The position numbers and the translations under genes were made by a program. This document shows, piece after piece, positions 53,617 to 63,225 of a stretch of DNA of 64,000 nt. The notes beneath the pieces were generated by a model. It saw only the letters and a list, made by a program, of their open reading frames with translations. It searched no databases and was not told the DNA's origin. Numbering within the stretch: the stretch's first letter is position 1; every line of letters starts with the position of its first letter. Source of the DNA: Pacificispira sp040217575 (GTDB lineage: Bacteria > Pseudomonadota > Alphaproteobacteria > UBA8366 > Aestuariispiraceae); NCBI GenBank assembly GCA_040217575.1, contig JAVJPW010000002.1:868001-932000 (forward strand), given 5' to 3'.

Positions 53617-54334
53617 TGAAAAGATACAATCCCGTCGCTTCCAGCATGCCCGGCAGGCCCTGCGCCAGGCGGAGGCACAGTGGTCCGCCCGTTCCACCGG
53701 CGGGCGGGTAGCGTCCTTTTCCCTGCCGTTATGCGGCGGGGCGGCGGTGGACCTGCCCTGGGCGGCCCTGCATCAGGTCGAAGGACCGCATGGGGACGCC
53801 GCCGCGACGGCCTTTGCCCTGACCATGGTGGGTCAGGGGCTGCGGCATCATGGTCGGGCAAAGCCGGTGTTCTGGGTTGCCAGCCCGGCCGCGCTGGACA
53901 GCGGCCGGTTATACCCCCCGGCCCTGCCGGCCGACCTGGCGGCGCGGGTGATCTTTGTCGACGTTCCCCGGCCGCGTGACGGGTTCTGGGCGCTGGAGGA
54001 AATCCTGCGGTCCGCCCAAGCTGCCGCCGTGGTCGCCGAACTGCCGCCGCCCGACGGAACCGCCGGACGGCGCCTGCAGCTTGCCGCCGAAGATGGCGGC
54101 TGTCTGGCCGTTCTGCTGACGCTTGCCCCCGTTGGCGGGGCCGCCGCGCCGCCGAACCCGGCGCGCAGCCGCTGGCATGTCGCATCCCGCCCCGACGGCA
54201 CGGCGCTCCGTCTGGTCCGGGGGCGGGGATTGCAACCCCGGGAATGGAGGATCGATCATGACGGCGCACCGGTTTCTCTATATCTGGCTGCCGCGGCTGG
54301 TGACCGACCGGTATATCCGCCGGCCGCCGCCTGA
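53609..54334 (+). CDS. imuA: ImuA, mutagenesis cassette protein
   Basis: The 241-residue protein has a RecA-like but truncated fold typical of ImuA (SplB-like): FSLPLCGGAAVDLPWAALH near the start and VFWVASPAALDSGRLYPPAL. It is the first gene of imuA-imuB-dnaE2 and is required with ImuB for error-prone synthesis by DnaE2 in related bacteria. No Shine-Dalgarno is seen before the ATG. It overlaps imuB by 77 bp, unusually long for a coupled pair. Confidence 0.82.
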   Translation: MRTEKIQSRRFQHARQALRQAEAQWSARSTGGRVASFSLPLCGGAAVDLPWAALHQVEGPHGDAAATAFALTMVGQGLRHHGRAKPVFWVASPAALDSGRLYPPALPADLAARVIFVDVPRPRDGFWALEEILRSAQAAAVVAELPPPDGTAGRRLQLAAEDGGCLAVLLTLAPVGGAAAPPNPARSRWHVASRPDGTALRLVRGRGLQPREWRIDHDGAPVSLYLAAAAGDRPVYPPAAA

Positions 54335-55829
54335 CCTTGATGCCGCCCTGGACCGGCAGCCATTCGCCGTTACCGAAACGGTGCGGGGGACGGTCCGGAT
54401 TCTGGGGGTCAACCGTCCCGGCATTCAGGCGCGGCTGCGAACCGGCATGGCGCTGGCCGACGCCAGGGCGATCCAGCCCGGCCTGATCACGCTGCCCGTC
54501 CGGCGCGCGGAAGACGGCGCGGCGTTGAAGACCCTGTCGCGCTGGGCGGACCGGTACAGCCCCTGGGTCGCGGTGGAACGGCGTCCGGAAGATGTGCTCG
54601 ACTATGGCGACGGCGGTCTGTGGCTGAACATAACCGGCTGCGCCCATCTGTTCGGGGGGGAGGTTGAGATGGCGGCCGACATCGCACGCCGGGTTGCGGC
54701 CCTTGGTTTCGAAAACCGGCTGGGTCTTGCCGACACGCCGGGCGGTGCCTGGGCGGCGGCGCGGTATCATACGGACGACGGGCGCATTCCGCCGGGCAAG
54801 ACGCGCGACGTGGCGGGAAGTTTTCCGGTTCGCGCGCTGCGCCTGTCCGAAGACCTGGCGGATCTTCTGGCCCGGCTGGGCCTGCGGCAGCTTGCCGACC
54901 TGTACCCCCTGCCGCGTGCCAACCTGACGGCCCGCGCCGGGGGCGGGGTTCTGCGGCGGCTGGACCAGCTTCTGGGACGCCTGCCGGAGCACCTGTCGTA
55001 CAACCAGCCCCCCCGGGTTCATTCCCTGCGCCGATCCTGGCCGGAACCGCTGGGTGACGGCGGCGCCTTGCGCGACAGCACCCGGCACCTGCTGGAACGA
55101 CTTTGCGGCCGCCTGAAGGAAGACGGGCTGGGGGTGCGGCAACTGGCCGTACAGTACCGCCGGGTCGACGGCACGGTCGGTGTCGTCAGCGTGGGGACCA
55201 GCCTGCCGACCGCCGCCGCGGCACATCTTTTCCGCCTGCTGGAGGAACGGCTGACATCGGTCGACCCGGGCTTCGGGATCGAAGAAAGCCTGATCTGGGC
55301 CCGCAAGGTGGAACCGCTGAAGACCCGGCAGACCGATCTGGAGACGACGGCCGGGGACGCGCCGGACAAACTGGCGCTGGGGGCATTGCTGGACCGGCTT
55401 GGCCACCGGCTGGGCGGCCGGTCGCTGTACCGTCCCGGCATCCGCCCGGGGCACCGGCCCGACCGGCTGTTCCGAAAGACCGGCCTGTTGCCGGAAGGGG
55501 CTGTCCCGGCCCAGCAGAACATACCGCCCCAGAACCTGCCACCCCGGCCGCTGCGCTGCTTTCCCCGGCCCGAACCGGTCGTGGTGTCCCTGTCCCCCGA
55601 CGGCGGACGGCCGATGTCCCTTACATGGCGGCGCATGACCTTTCCGGCCGACGGTTTGGAAGGGCCCGAACGGATATGGCCGGAATGGTGGCGGGCGTTG
55701 GACCGGTCCCCGGTGGACGGTCTGCGCGACTATTACCGGGTCACCGGACCGAAGGGGCGCCGCCTGTGGCTGTGCCGCGAACGGGGGAAAGGCGGCGACC
55801 AATGGTCGGTCCACGGGGTGTTTCCATGA
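54258..55829 (+). CDS. imuB: ImuB, catalytically inactive Y-family polymerase-like protein
   Basis: From ATG 54258 (GGAGG at 54246-54250) the protein has 523 residues. It is a Y-family polymerase relative; the N-terminus RFLYIWLPRLVTDRY lacks the active-site acidic residues of Pol IV/V, and LDYGDGGLWLNITG replaces the usual acidic catalytic motif, as expected for ImuB, which acts as a clamp-binding adaptor for DnaE2. An open frame to 54123 is not used because it lacks homology. Its stop overlaps dnaE2 as ATGA (55826-55829). Confidence 0.87.
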   Translation: MTAHRFLYIWLPRLVTDRYIRRPPPDLDAALDRQPFAVTETVRGTVRILGVNRPGIQARLRTGMALADARAIQPGLITLPVRRAEDGAALKTLSRWADRYSPWVAVERRPEDVLDYGDGGLWLNITGCAHLFGGEVEMAADIARRVAALGFENRLGLADTPGGAWAAARYHTDDGRIPPGKTRDVAGSFPVRALRLSEDLADLLARLGLRQLADLYPLPRANLTARAGGGVLRRLDQLLGRLPEHLSYNQPPRVHSLRRSWPEPLGDGGALRDSTRHLLERLCGRLKEDGLGVRQLAVQYRRVDGTVGVVSVGTSLPTAAAAHLFRLLEERLTSVDPGFGIEESLIWARKVEPLKTRQTDLETTAGDAPDKLALGALLDRLGHRLGGRSLYRPGIRPGHRPDRLFRKTGLLPEGAVPAQQNIPPQNLPPRPLRCFPRPEPVVVSLSPDGGRPMSLTWRRMTFPADGLEGPERIWPEWWRALDRSPVDGLRDYYRVTGPKGRRLWLCRERGKGGDQWSVHGVFP

Positions 55830-58800
55830 CGGGCCCAACCGCGGGGGCACCCGTCCCCTATGCAGAGCTTCAGACGGTAACGAATTTCAGTTTCCTGCGC
55901 GGCGCCTCCCATGGGGAGGAACTGGTCCAGACCGCCCGTGACAAGGGGCTGCATGCCATCGGGGTCACCGACCGGAACAGTTTTGCCGGTGTGGTCCGGG
56001 CCCATATGGCGGCGCGGGACTGCGGCATCGCCTTTCACCCCGGGATCCGGCTGGACCTTGCCGATGCACCGTCGCTGTTATGCTATCCGACGGACCGTGC
56101 CGCCTATGGCCGTCTGTGCCGCCTTCTGACTCTTGGCAAACGCCGGGCGCCGAAGGGGCAATGCGAATTGTATCTGGACGATGTCGCCGCGGCGCGGGCG
56201 GGGTCGCTGTTCATCGCCGTACAGCCGACCCGGCCCTGTCCCGATTTTGCCGCGCGTCTGCCGGATCTGAAGGATGCGTTCGGGGATGACCTGTTCCTTG
56301 CGGTCGGCTGTTTCTATGACGGGTTCGACCGGGCGCGTGTTGAATTCACCGAACGGATCGAACGGGATTTGGGAATCCCGCCGGTCGTCACCAATGACGT
56401 GCATATGCACACCCCCGCCCGAAAGCCGCTGCTGGATACCGTCACCTGCATCCGCGAGGGCTGCCGCCTGGAAGATGCCGGATTCCGTCTGTTTCCGAAC
56501 GCGGAACGGCACGTGAAGTCGCCGGCTGAAATGGCGGCCCTGTTCCCCGATCATCCGGCGTGGCTGACCCGGTCGGTTGAAATCGCCGGGCGCTGCGGGT
56601 TCAGCCTGTCGGAACTGCGCTATGAATATCCGGACGAAAATGGCGGCGACGGCGAAAGCCCGCCGGACCGGCTGGCCCGCCTGACGTGGGCGGGTGCGCG
56701 CCGCCGCTATCCGGAAGGCATTCCGCAGAAGGTCCGCGACGGCATTGCCGAGGAACTGCGACTGGTCGCACAGCTTGCGTACGAACCCTATTTCCTGACA
56801 GTCCATGACATTGTGTCCTTTGCGCGCGGGGAGGGGATCCTGTGTCAGGGGCGGGGGTCCGCGGCCAATTCCACCGTCTGCTATTGCCTGGGCATTACAG
56901 AGGTCGACCCCGCCACCCATAACCTGCTGTTTGCCCGTTTCGTCAGCGAACAGCGCGGTGAGCCGCCGGACATCGATGTCGATTTCGAACATGAACGGCG
57001 CGAAGAGGTGATCCAGTATATCTATCGCCGTTATGGCCGCGAACGCGCGGGCCTGACCGCCACCGTCATTTCCTATCGCAGCCGCAGCGCCGTGCGCGAG
57101 GTCGGCCGTGTCTTCGGGTTGAGCGAGGACAGCCTGACCAAACTGTCGCGCACCGTCTGGGGCAGCGGGTCCAGCGGCGTCGACCCCGACCACGCGCGCG
57201 AGGCCGGTTTGGACCCCGACGATCCGCGCCTGCGCGCCGTTCTGGGATTAAGTGCGGAACTCATCGGCTTTCCGCGTCACCTGTCACAGCATGTCGGCGG
57301 GTTCGTCATCACGCGCGGGCCGCTGGTCGAACTGTCGCCGGTCGCCAATGCGGCGATGAAGGACCGCACCACGATCGAATGGGACAAGGACGATATCGAC
57401 GCGCTGGGTATTCTGAAGGTCGACGTCCTTGGCCTTGGCATGTTGACCTGCATCCGCAAAAGCCTGGACCTGCTGCACAGCCACAAGGGGTTGGCGATGG
57501 ACATGGCATCCTTCCGGGCGGCCGATGACAAGGCAACCTATGCCATGCTGCAGAAGGCTGACAGCATCGGGGTGTTTCAGGTCGAATCCCGCGCCCAGAT
57601 GTCCATGCTGCCGCGGCTGAAGCCGGCGATACTTTATGACCTGGTGGTTGAAGTCGCGATTGTCCGGCCCGGCCCGATCCAGGGCGGCATGGTCCATCCG
57701 TACCTGAAGCGCCGCCAGGGGAAGGAACCCATCACCTATCCGTCGGGGGAACTTCGGTCGGTGCTGGAACGCACCTATGGCGTCCCCCTGTTCCAGGAAC
57801 AGGCAATGCAGATCGCCATTGTCGGGGCGGGTTACACGCCCGAAGACGCGGACCGTCTGCGCCGCGCCATGGCGACCTTCAAGCGGACCGGGCAGATCGA
57901 AAGCCACCGCGACAAATTCCTGTCCGGCATGGCGCGCAACGGGTACGACCCTGAATTTTCCGCCCACTGCTTCAAACAGATCGAAGGCTTTGCCGAATAC
58001 GGGTTTCCGGAAAGCCACGCGGCCAGTTTCGCATTGCTGGTTTATGTCTCCGCCTGGCTGAAATGCCACCACCCGGATGTCTTTGCCTGTGCCCTTCTGA
58101 ACAGCCAGCCCATGGGGTTCTATGCCCCGGCCCAGATTGTCCGCGATGCCCGCGACCATGGCGTTCCGGTCAGGCCCGTCGATGTCAATTACAGCACCTG
58201 GGACAATACGCTGGAAGCACCGGACGGAAGCGACCGCTATGCCCTGCGTCTGGGTTTTCGGCAGATAAAGGGGCTTTCCGCCGCCGATGCCCTGGCCATC
58301 GTCGCGAACCGGCCGGAGGTCGGCTATCAGGATATCTATATGATGGCGCGGCAATCGAATCTGTCGCCCGGTGCGCTGGAAAAACTGGCGGATGCCGACG
58401 CCTTTACATCATTGGGCCTGCCCCGGCGCGAGGCGTTGTGGCGGGTCAAACGCTTTGGCAGTGGCCGCAAGGCGCCGCCCGGCCTGCCGCTGTTCGACAC
58501 GATGAATGCGCGTGCCCACAATATCGGCATTTCCGCGGAGTTCGGACCCGAAGCCCCCGTCCCCCTGCCCGAGATGAGCCTGGGTGAGGAGATTGTGGAG
58601 GATTATTCCAGCCTGCGCCTGTCGTTGCGGGCCCATCCGCTGTCCCTGATCCGCGACCGGCTGACCCGGGCCGGTGTACGCACCGCCCGCGAGCTTACGG
58701 CAATCGCGGATGGAAAGCCGGTGACCCATGCGGGGCTGGTCATTGTCCGCCAGCGGCCGGGCACGGCGGCGGGGGTGGTTTTCCTGACGATGGAGGATGA

Positions 58801-59152
58801 GACCGGTCTGGCCAATGTCGTCGTATGGTCCAAAGTGTTCGACGCATACCGCCGGGTCCTGATGACGGCCCCCGTTATCGGTGTGGAAGGTAAGCTTCAG
58901 ACCGAAGACAGCGTGACCCATATCATCGCCGACCGGATTCTGGACCTGACCGGTCTGCTGGACAGCACCATCGGTGACCTGCGTCTGGAACGCCGCCGCA
59001 TGGGCCACCCAAGAAACCTGTCCCTGAAGGCCGTGTCGGCCCCTGCGGCCGGCACGAAACCGCTGGAACCTGAAAGCCTTCAATCCATGGCGGACCTGTC
59101 CACCCCGGACCGCCCCAATCCGCTGAAGGTCGACAGTCACGATTTCCACTAG
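55826..59152 (+). CDS. dnaE2: DnaE2, error-prone DNA polymerase III alpha subunit
   Basis: From ATG 55826 the protein has 1108 residues. It starts with the PHP domain (YAELQTVTNFSFLRGASHGEEL) and has the polymerase palm region with CQGRGSAANSTVCYCLGIT, DIDVDFEHERREEVIQYIY and a C-terminal OB-fold region. It is shorter than DnaE1, as expected for DnaE2. The open frame to 55103 lies within imuB and is ignored. Third gene of the mutasome cassette. Confidence 0.95.
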   Translation: MTGPTAGAPVPYAELQTVTNFSFLRGASHGEELVQTARDKGLHAIGVTDRNSFAGVVRAHMAARDCGIAFHPGIRLDLADAPSLLCYPTDRAAYGRLCRLLTLGKRRAPKGQCELYLDDVAAARAGSLFIAVQPTRPCPDFAARLPDLKDAFGDDLFLAVGCFYDGFDRARVEFTERIERDLGIPPVVTNDVHMHTPARKPLLDTVTCIREGCRLEDAGFRLFPNAERHVKSPAEMAALFPDHPAWLTRSVEIAGRCGFSLSELRYEYPDENGGDGESPPDRLARLTWAGARRRYPEGIPQKVRDGIAEELRLVAQLAYEPYFLTVHDIVSFARGEGILCQGRGSAANSTVCYCLGITEVDPATHNLLFARFVSEQRGEPPDIDVDFEHERREEVIQYIYRRYGRERAGLTATVISYRSRSAVREVGRVFGLSEDSLTKLSRTVWGSGSSGVDPDHAREAGLDPDDPRLRAVLGLSAELIGFPRHLSQHVGGFVITRGPLVELSPVANAAMKDRTTIEWDKDDIDALGILKVDVLGLGMLTCIRKSLDLLHSHKGLAMDMASFRAADDKATYAMLQKADSIGVFQVESRAQMSMLPRLKPAILYDLVVEVAIVRPGPIQGGMVHPYLKRRQGKEPITYPSGELRSVLERTYGVPLFQEQAMQIAIVGAGYTPEDADRLRRAMATFKRTGQIESHRDKFLSGMARNGYDPEFSAHCFKQIEGFAEYGFPESHAASFALLVYVSAWLKCHHPDVFACALLNSQPMGFYAPAQIVRDARDHGVPVRPVDVNYSTWDNTLEAPDGSDRYALRLGFRQIKGLSAADALAIVANRPEVGYQDIYMMARQSNLSPGALEKLADADAFTSLGLPRREALWRVKRFGSGRKAPPGLPLFDTMNARAHNIGISAEFGPEAPVPLPEMSLGEEIVEDYSSLRLSLRAHPLSLIRDRLTRAGVRTARELTAIADGKPVTHAGLVIVRQRPGTAAGVVFLTMEDETGLANVVVWSKVFDAYRRVLMTAPVIGVEGKLQTEDSVTHIIADRILDLTGLLDSTIGDLRLERRRMGHPRNLSLKAVSAPAAGTKPLEPESLQSMADLSTPDRPNPLKVDSHDFH

Positions 59153-59398
59153 AAGGATAGAAAGGCCCGATTTGGCATGACGAAAGTCGCCGAACGGGTG
59201 GCGGACAGGTGACATCGCGATTGCCGTCGCCCGGCCGGGGGAATAGGGTCGGCACGGCTTTCGGCCCGTTCGAATTGCCGCCCATCGGGGCTTGATCGGC
59301 CGGGTGGGAATCGCACATGTCATACGGTCTGGCCCGGGGTATGGATTGACCATGCCGGGGTGGACTGATTTCCAGAATGATGAAGTAAGGAGCCGGAT

Positions 59399-60346
59399 AT
59401 GGCGGATGAACATCGGGTAAAGGTCTTGATCATCGGCGCTGGGCCGGCCGGGTACACCGCCGCAATCTATGCGGCGCGCGCCAGTCTGGAACCGATGATG
59501 GTCGCGGGCCTGCAACCGGGCGGCCAGCTGATGATCACCACCGATGTCGAAAACTATCCGGGCTATGAAAGCGTGATCCAGGGGCCGTGGCTCATGGAAC
59601 AAATGCAGAAGCAGGCGGAAGCCGTCGGCACCCGTATCCAGTACGACCTGATCACCGAAGTGGATTTCACGGCCAGTCCCAAACGCGCCGTCGGGGATTC
59701 GGGCACGGTCTATCTGGCGGACACCATCATCATCGCGACCGGCGCCCAGGCGCGCTGGCTGGGACTGGAAAGCGAACAGACGTTCATGGGGTTCGGCGTT
59801 TCGGCATGCGCCACATGTGACGGGTTTTTCTTCCGCGGCAAGGAAGTCGCCGTCGTCGGCGGCGGCAACACCGCGGTGGAAGAGGCATTGTACCTTACCA
59901 ACCACGCATCCAAGGTGACGCTCATCCATCGGCGTGACGAATTGCGGGCCGAGAAGATTCTGCAGGACAGGCTGCTGAAGCACCCGAAAATAGAAACGGT
60001 CTGGGACACGGTTGTCGACGAAATTCAGGGCGACCAGAACCCGCCAGGCGTGACCAACCTGCGCCTGAAGAACATCAAGACGGGCGCAAAAAGCGACCTT
60101 GCCGTAGACGGCTTGTTCGTTGCCATCGGCCATGACCCCGCGACGAAGGTGTTCCAGGGTCATGTGGACATGGACGATGAAGGCTATATCCTGACCGCAC
60201 CGGATTCGACCGCAACCAATATTCCCGGCGTGTACGCGGCGGGCGACGTGAAGGACAAAACCTATCGTCAGGCGGTCACGGCGGCGGGAATGGGATGTAT
60301 GGCGGCGCTGGAGGCAGAGAAATTCATCGCCGGCCTGGAAGAATAA
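59399..60346 (+). CDS. trxB: Thioredoxin reductase
   Basis: The 315-residue flavoprotein has the FAD site IIGAGPAGYTAAIYAARA, the redox pair in ACATCDGFFF and the NADPH site VVGGGNTAVEEALYL. It reduces thioredoxin with NADPH. AAGGAG precedes the ATG. The 246-bp gap upstream holds no visible gene. Confidence 0.95.
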   Translation: MADEHRVKVLIIGAGPAGYTAAIYAARASLEPMMVAGLQPGGQLMITTDVENYPGYESVIQGPWLMEQMQKQAEAVGTRIQYDLITEVDFTASPKRAVGDSGTVYLADTIIIATGAQARWLGLESEQTFMGFGVSACATCDGFFFRGKEVAVVGGGNTAVEEALYLTNHASKVTLIHRRDELRAEKILQDRLLKHPKIETVWDTVVDEIQGDQNPPGVTNLRLKNIKTGAKSDLAVDGLFVAIGHDPATKVFQGHVDMDDEGYILTAPDSTATNIPGVYAAGDVKDKTYRQAVTAAGMGCMAALEAEKFIAGLEE

Positions 60347-60389
60347 AGGTTCGCCGGGTTGTGAACCCGTCCGGCATGGGAGATGGAAA

Positions 60390-61592
60390 ATGACGGTACT
60401 GAGCGACGAGCAACTGAACCTTCAGGCACGGGCGCGGGCGCTGGCGGATGAGGTGATTGCGCCGCGGGCGGCGGATGTCGACAGAACGGAAGACTATCCC
60501 TGGCACAATGTCGAAGCGCTGACCGAAGCCGGTTTCATGGGCATGACAATCCCGACCGCCTATGGCGGCAAGGGGCTGACCTATCTTGATGCCGTCTTGG
60601 TGATCGAGGAAATGGCCCGTGCCTGCGGGGTCACCGGGCGAATCGTGGTCGAAGCCAACATGGGTGCTATTGGCGCCGTCATGAAATATGGCAGCGAGAA
60701 ACAGAAGAAGCTGGGCGCGGAACTCGTCCTGGCGGGCGACAAGCCCGCGATCTGCATCACAGAGCCGGGCGCCGGAAGCGCAGCGACGGAAATGACGACG
60801 ACCGCAGTCAAGCGCGGGGACCGCTATATCATTAATGGCAAGAAGCACTGGATCACGGGCGGCGGGGTGTCGAAATTCCACCTGATCTTTGCGCGCGTTA
60901 TGGAAAACGGCGTGTCCCAGGGGATCGGTGGTTTCATCGCCGTGCGCGGCGAAGCGGACGGCCTCAAGATTGGTACGCGCGAACCGGCAATGGGGCTGCG
61001 CGGCATTCCGGAAACCGAAGTGATCTTCGAAGACCTGGAAGTGCCGGACGACATGGTGGTCATTCCGCCGCAGGGGCTGGAGCGCGGCTTTGCAGGCTTG
61101 ATGAATGCCTATAACGGGCAACGTGTCGGCGCCGGGACCGTGGCAATGGGGGTCGCGCAGGGCGCATACGAACATGCACTTTCCTATGCCAAGGAACGTC
61201 ATCAGTTCGGCCGGCCGATTGCCGAGTTCCAGGGGCTGCAATGGATGATCGCGGACATGTCGATCGGCCTTGAAGCGGCCCGGGCACTGATCCGCAACGC
61301 GGCGGCCGGTGCCGGCAACGGCTTTCCCGACATTCGCGCGGCAGCGCAGGCAAAGGTCTTCGCGTCGGAAATGGCGATCAAGGTTACGAACGACGCACTG
61401 CAGATCCACGGGTCGGCGGGTTATTCCCGGAACCGCCCGCTGGAACGCATGGCCCGCGACGCGCGCATGTTCACGATCGGCGGCGGGACGGCCCAGATTC
61501 TGCGCACGCAGATTGCGGGTTCCGTCCTGGACATGAAGGTGCCGCAGACGCGCGATGCCTATTCGGAACGCCCGGCGTCGGCTGCAGAATAA
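60390..61592 (+). CDS. Acyl-CoA dehydrogenase family protein
   Basis: The 400-residue flavoprotein shows the CITEPGAGSAATEM and KHWITGGG blocks and the QIHGSAGYSRNRPLERMARD C-terminal region. The position of the MCAD catalytic Glu (EGT) reads GGGT in TIGGGTAQILR, so a different base, as in isovaleryl-CoA-type enzymes, must act. It is 20 bp before the ThDP enzyme gene, so the two may work in one pathway. Confidence 0.9.
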   Translation: MTVLSDEQLNLQARARALADEVIAPRAADVDRTEDYPWHNVEALTEAGFMGMTIPTAYGGKGLTYLDAVLVIEEMARACGVTGRIVVEANMGAIGAVMKYGSEKQKKLGAELVLAGDKPAICITEPGAGSAATEMTTTAVKRGDRYIINGKKHWITGGGVSKFHLIFARVMENGVSQGIGGFIAVRGEADGLKIGTREPAMGLRGIPETEVIFEDLEVPDDMVVIPPQGLERGFAGLMNAYNGQRVGAGTVAMGVAQGAYEHALSYAKERHQFGRPIAEFQGLQWMIADMSIGLEAARALIRNAAAGAGNGFPDIRAAAQAKVFASEMAIKVTNDALQIHGSAGYSRNRPLERMARDARMFTIGGGTAQILRTQIAGSVLDMKVPQTRDAYSERPASAAE

Positions 61593-61611
61593 CCCGGAAC
61601 GACAGGGCAGG

Positions 61612-63225
61612 ATGGCGGATATGGCGATGACATCGGCGGATGCGATTGCGGCGCGTCTGGCGCGGGAAGGCTGCCGGCACGCGTTTGGAATGCCCGGCGG
61701 CGAGGTGCTGTCGCTGATGCAGGCTCTGTCCGCCGCGGGAATAGAATTCACGCTGTGCAAACATGAAAACAATGCGGGCTTCATGGCCGAAGGGTCCTGG
61801 CAGGCAACCGGCGCGCCCGGGATTTTGCTGGCCACCATTGGCCCCGGTATAGCGAACGCTGTCAATTCCATTGCCAACGCCTTTCAGGAACAGGTGCCGC
61901 TGATTGTCCTGTCTGGCTGTATCGACCGGGCGGAGGGTGAAGGGTTCACCCATCAGGTGTTCGACCAGTCGGCCCTGCTGGCGCCGATCACAAAGGCGAC
62001 GTTTCGGGTCGCGGAAGGAACCGCTGCCGCTGTCATAGAAAAGGCGGTCAGCATTGCCGTGGCCGACCCGCCGGGACCGGTTCATGTTGATCTGCCTCAC
62101 AATCTGGCGGACACGCCCGTCGTGCCGGCGCCAATATCCGCAACGCCGCGCAGTACTGGCGTCTGGCCCGAAGGGGCGGAACTGGAAGCGGCGCGAAACC
62201 TGCTGGCAAAGGCAGAACGGCCAATCGTCGTCGCCGGGCTTGGGGCGGTTCTGCATGACGCCGGACAGGCAATACAGGAATTTTGTGAAAGCCGAGGGGC
62301 GCCGCTTCTGACCACCTACAAGGCAAAAGGGGTCATTCCGGAAGATCATCCGCTTTGTCTGGGCGGCCACGGGCTATCCCCCCTGTCCGACAAATCGGTC
62401 CTGCCGCTGCTTGCGGCATCGGACTGCGTCGTTCTGGCCGGGTATGACCCAATTGAAATGCGGTCCGGCTGGTGCCATCCCTGGAAGGCGGAAAACGCAA
62501 TTGAGATCTGCCATGCGGCAACGGAACACGGGATGCATGGCAGTGCCGTTCGATTCGTCGGGAACGTGCCCGCGTCGCTGAATCTGCTGGGGCAGGCGCA
62601 GAAGGCATCCGTCGTCTGGCCGGGCGGCGAACCCGCCACCGTGCGGTCGGTGTTGGCCGATGCTTTCGCGCCGCGTGACGACTGGGGGCCGCATCAGGTA
62701 TTCGACTGTCTGCGTGAGGTGTTGCCCGAAGAGGGAGTTCTGACAATCGACAGCGGTGCGCACCGGATTCTGGCAAGCCAGATGTGGAAAAGCCCTGCGC
62801 CGCGGCGTGTATTGCAATCAACCTGTCTTTGTACGATGGGCGTCGCCGTACCGTTGGCCGCCGGCTACAAGAAGGCGTCACCAGACACGGTGGTGGCGGC
62901 CGTCGTTGGCGATGCGGGGCTTGAGATGGGGGTTGGCGATCTGTCCACCTTGCGGGATCAGGGGCTGAACATCATCATCGTGGTAACCGTCGATGCCAGC
63001 CTGTCGCTCATCCAGAAGAAACAGCGGGCCAGCCAGTTACCGAATCTGGGTGTCGAATTCGGGGAAACGGACATAGTCGCGGTCGCGAAGGCATTCGGCG
63101 GCAACGGCATCTGGATCGAAGACCGGGAAACACTGAAGGCCGCGCTGAATTCCGCCATGCAGGATTCCAAGTTTTCGATCCTGGCCTGCCGGATCGACAA
63201 GGCGCACTACTGGAACGCATTCTAG
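61612..63225 (+). CDS. ThDP-dependent enzyme, acetolactate-synthase-like, variant cofactor motif
   Basis: The protein (537 residues from ATG 61612) has the activating Glu in CKHENNAGFMAEG, but the PP-domain motif reads VVGDAGLEMGVGD and VTVDASLSL instead of GDG..NN. The metal ligand Asn is thus Asp, still able to bind magnesium. It may be a decarboxylase or carboligase for a branched 2-oxo acid. ATG 61621 is an alternative start. Its stop shares CTAG with the converging cyclase stop. Confidence 0.82.
   Translation: MADMAMTSADAIAARLAREGCRHAFGMPGGEVLSLMQALSAAGIEFTLCKHENNAGFMAEGSWQATGAPGILLATIGPGIANAVNSIANAFQEQVPLIVLSGCIDRAEGEGFTHQVFDQSALLAPITKATFRVAEGTAAAVIEKAVSIAVADPPGPVHVDLPHNLADTPVVPAPISATPRSTGVWPEGAELEAARNLLAKAERPIVVAGLGAVLHDAGQAIQEFCESRGAPLLTTYKAKGVIPEDHPLCLGGHGLSPLSDKSVLPLLAASDCVVLAGYDPIEMRSGWCHPWKAENAIEICHAATEHGMHGSAVRFVGNVPASLNLLGQAQKASVVWPGGEPATVRSVLADAFAPRDDWGPHQVFDCLREVLPEEGVLTIDSGAHRILASQMWKSPAPRRVLQSTCLCTMGVAVPLAAGYKKASPDTVVAAVVGDAGLEMGVGDLSTLRDQGLNIIIVVTVDASLSLIQKKQRASQLPNLGVEFGETDIVAVAKAFGGNGIWIEDRETLKAALNSAMQDSKFSILACRIDKAHYWNAF

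Noticed and set aside
53607..55850. 747-residue minus-strand open frame opposite imuA-imuB
   Set aside because: Proline/Arg/Gly-rich shadow of GC-rich coding DNA with no domain.
58409..61877. Minus-strand long frames opposite dnaE2, trxB and acyl-CoA dehydrogenase
   Set aside because: Same reason: antisense shadows with shadow-like composition.
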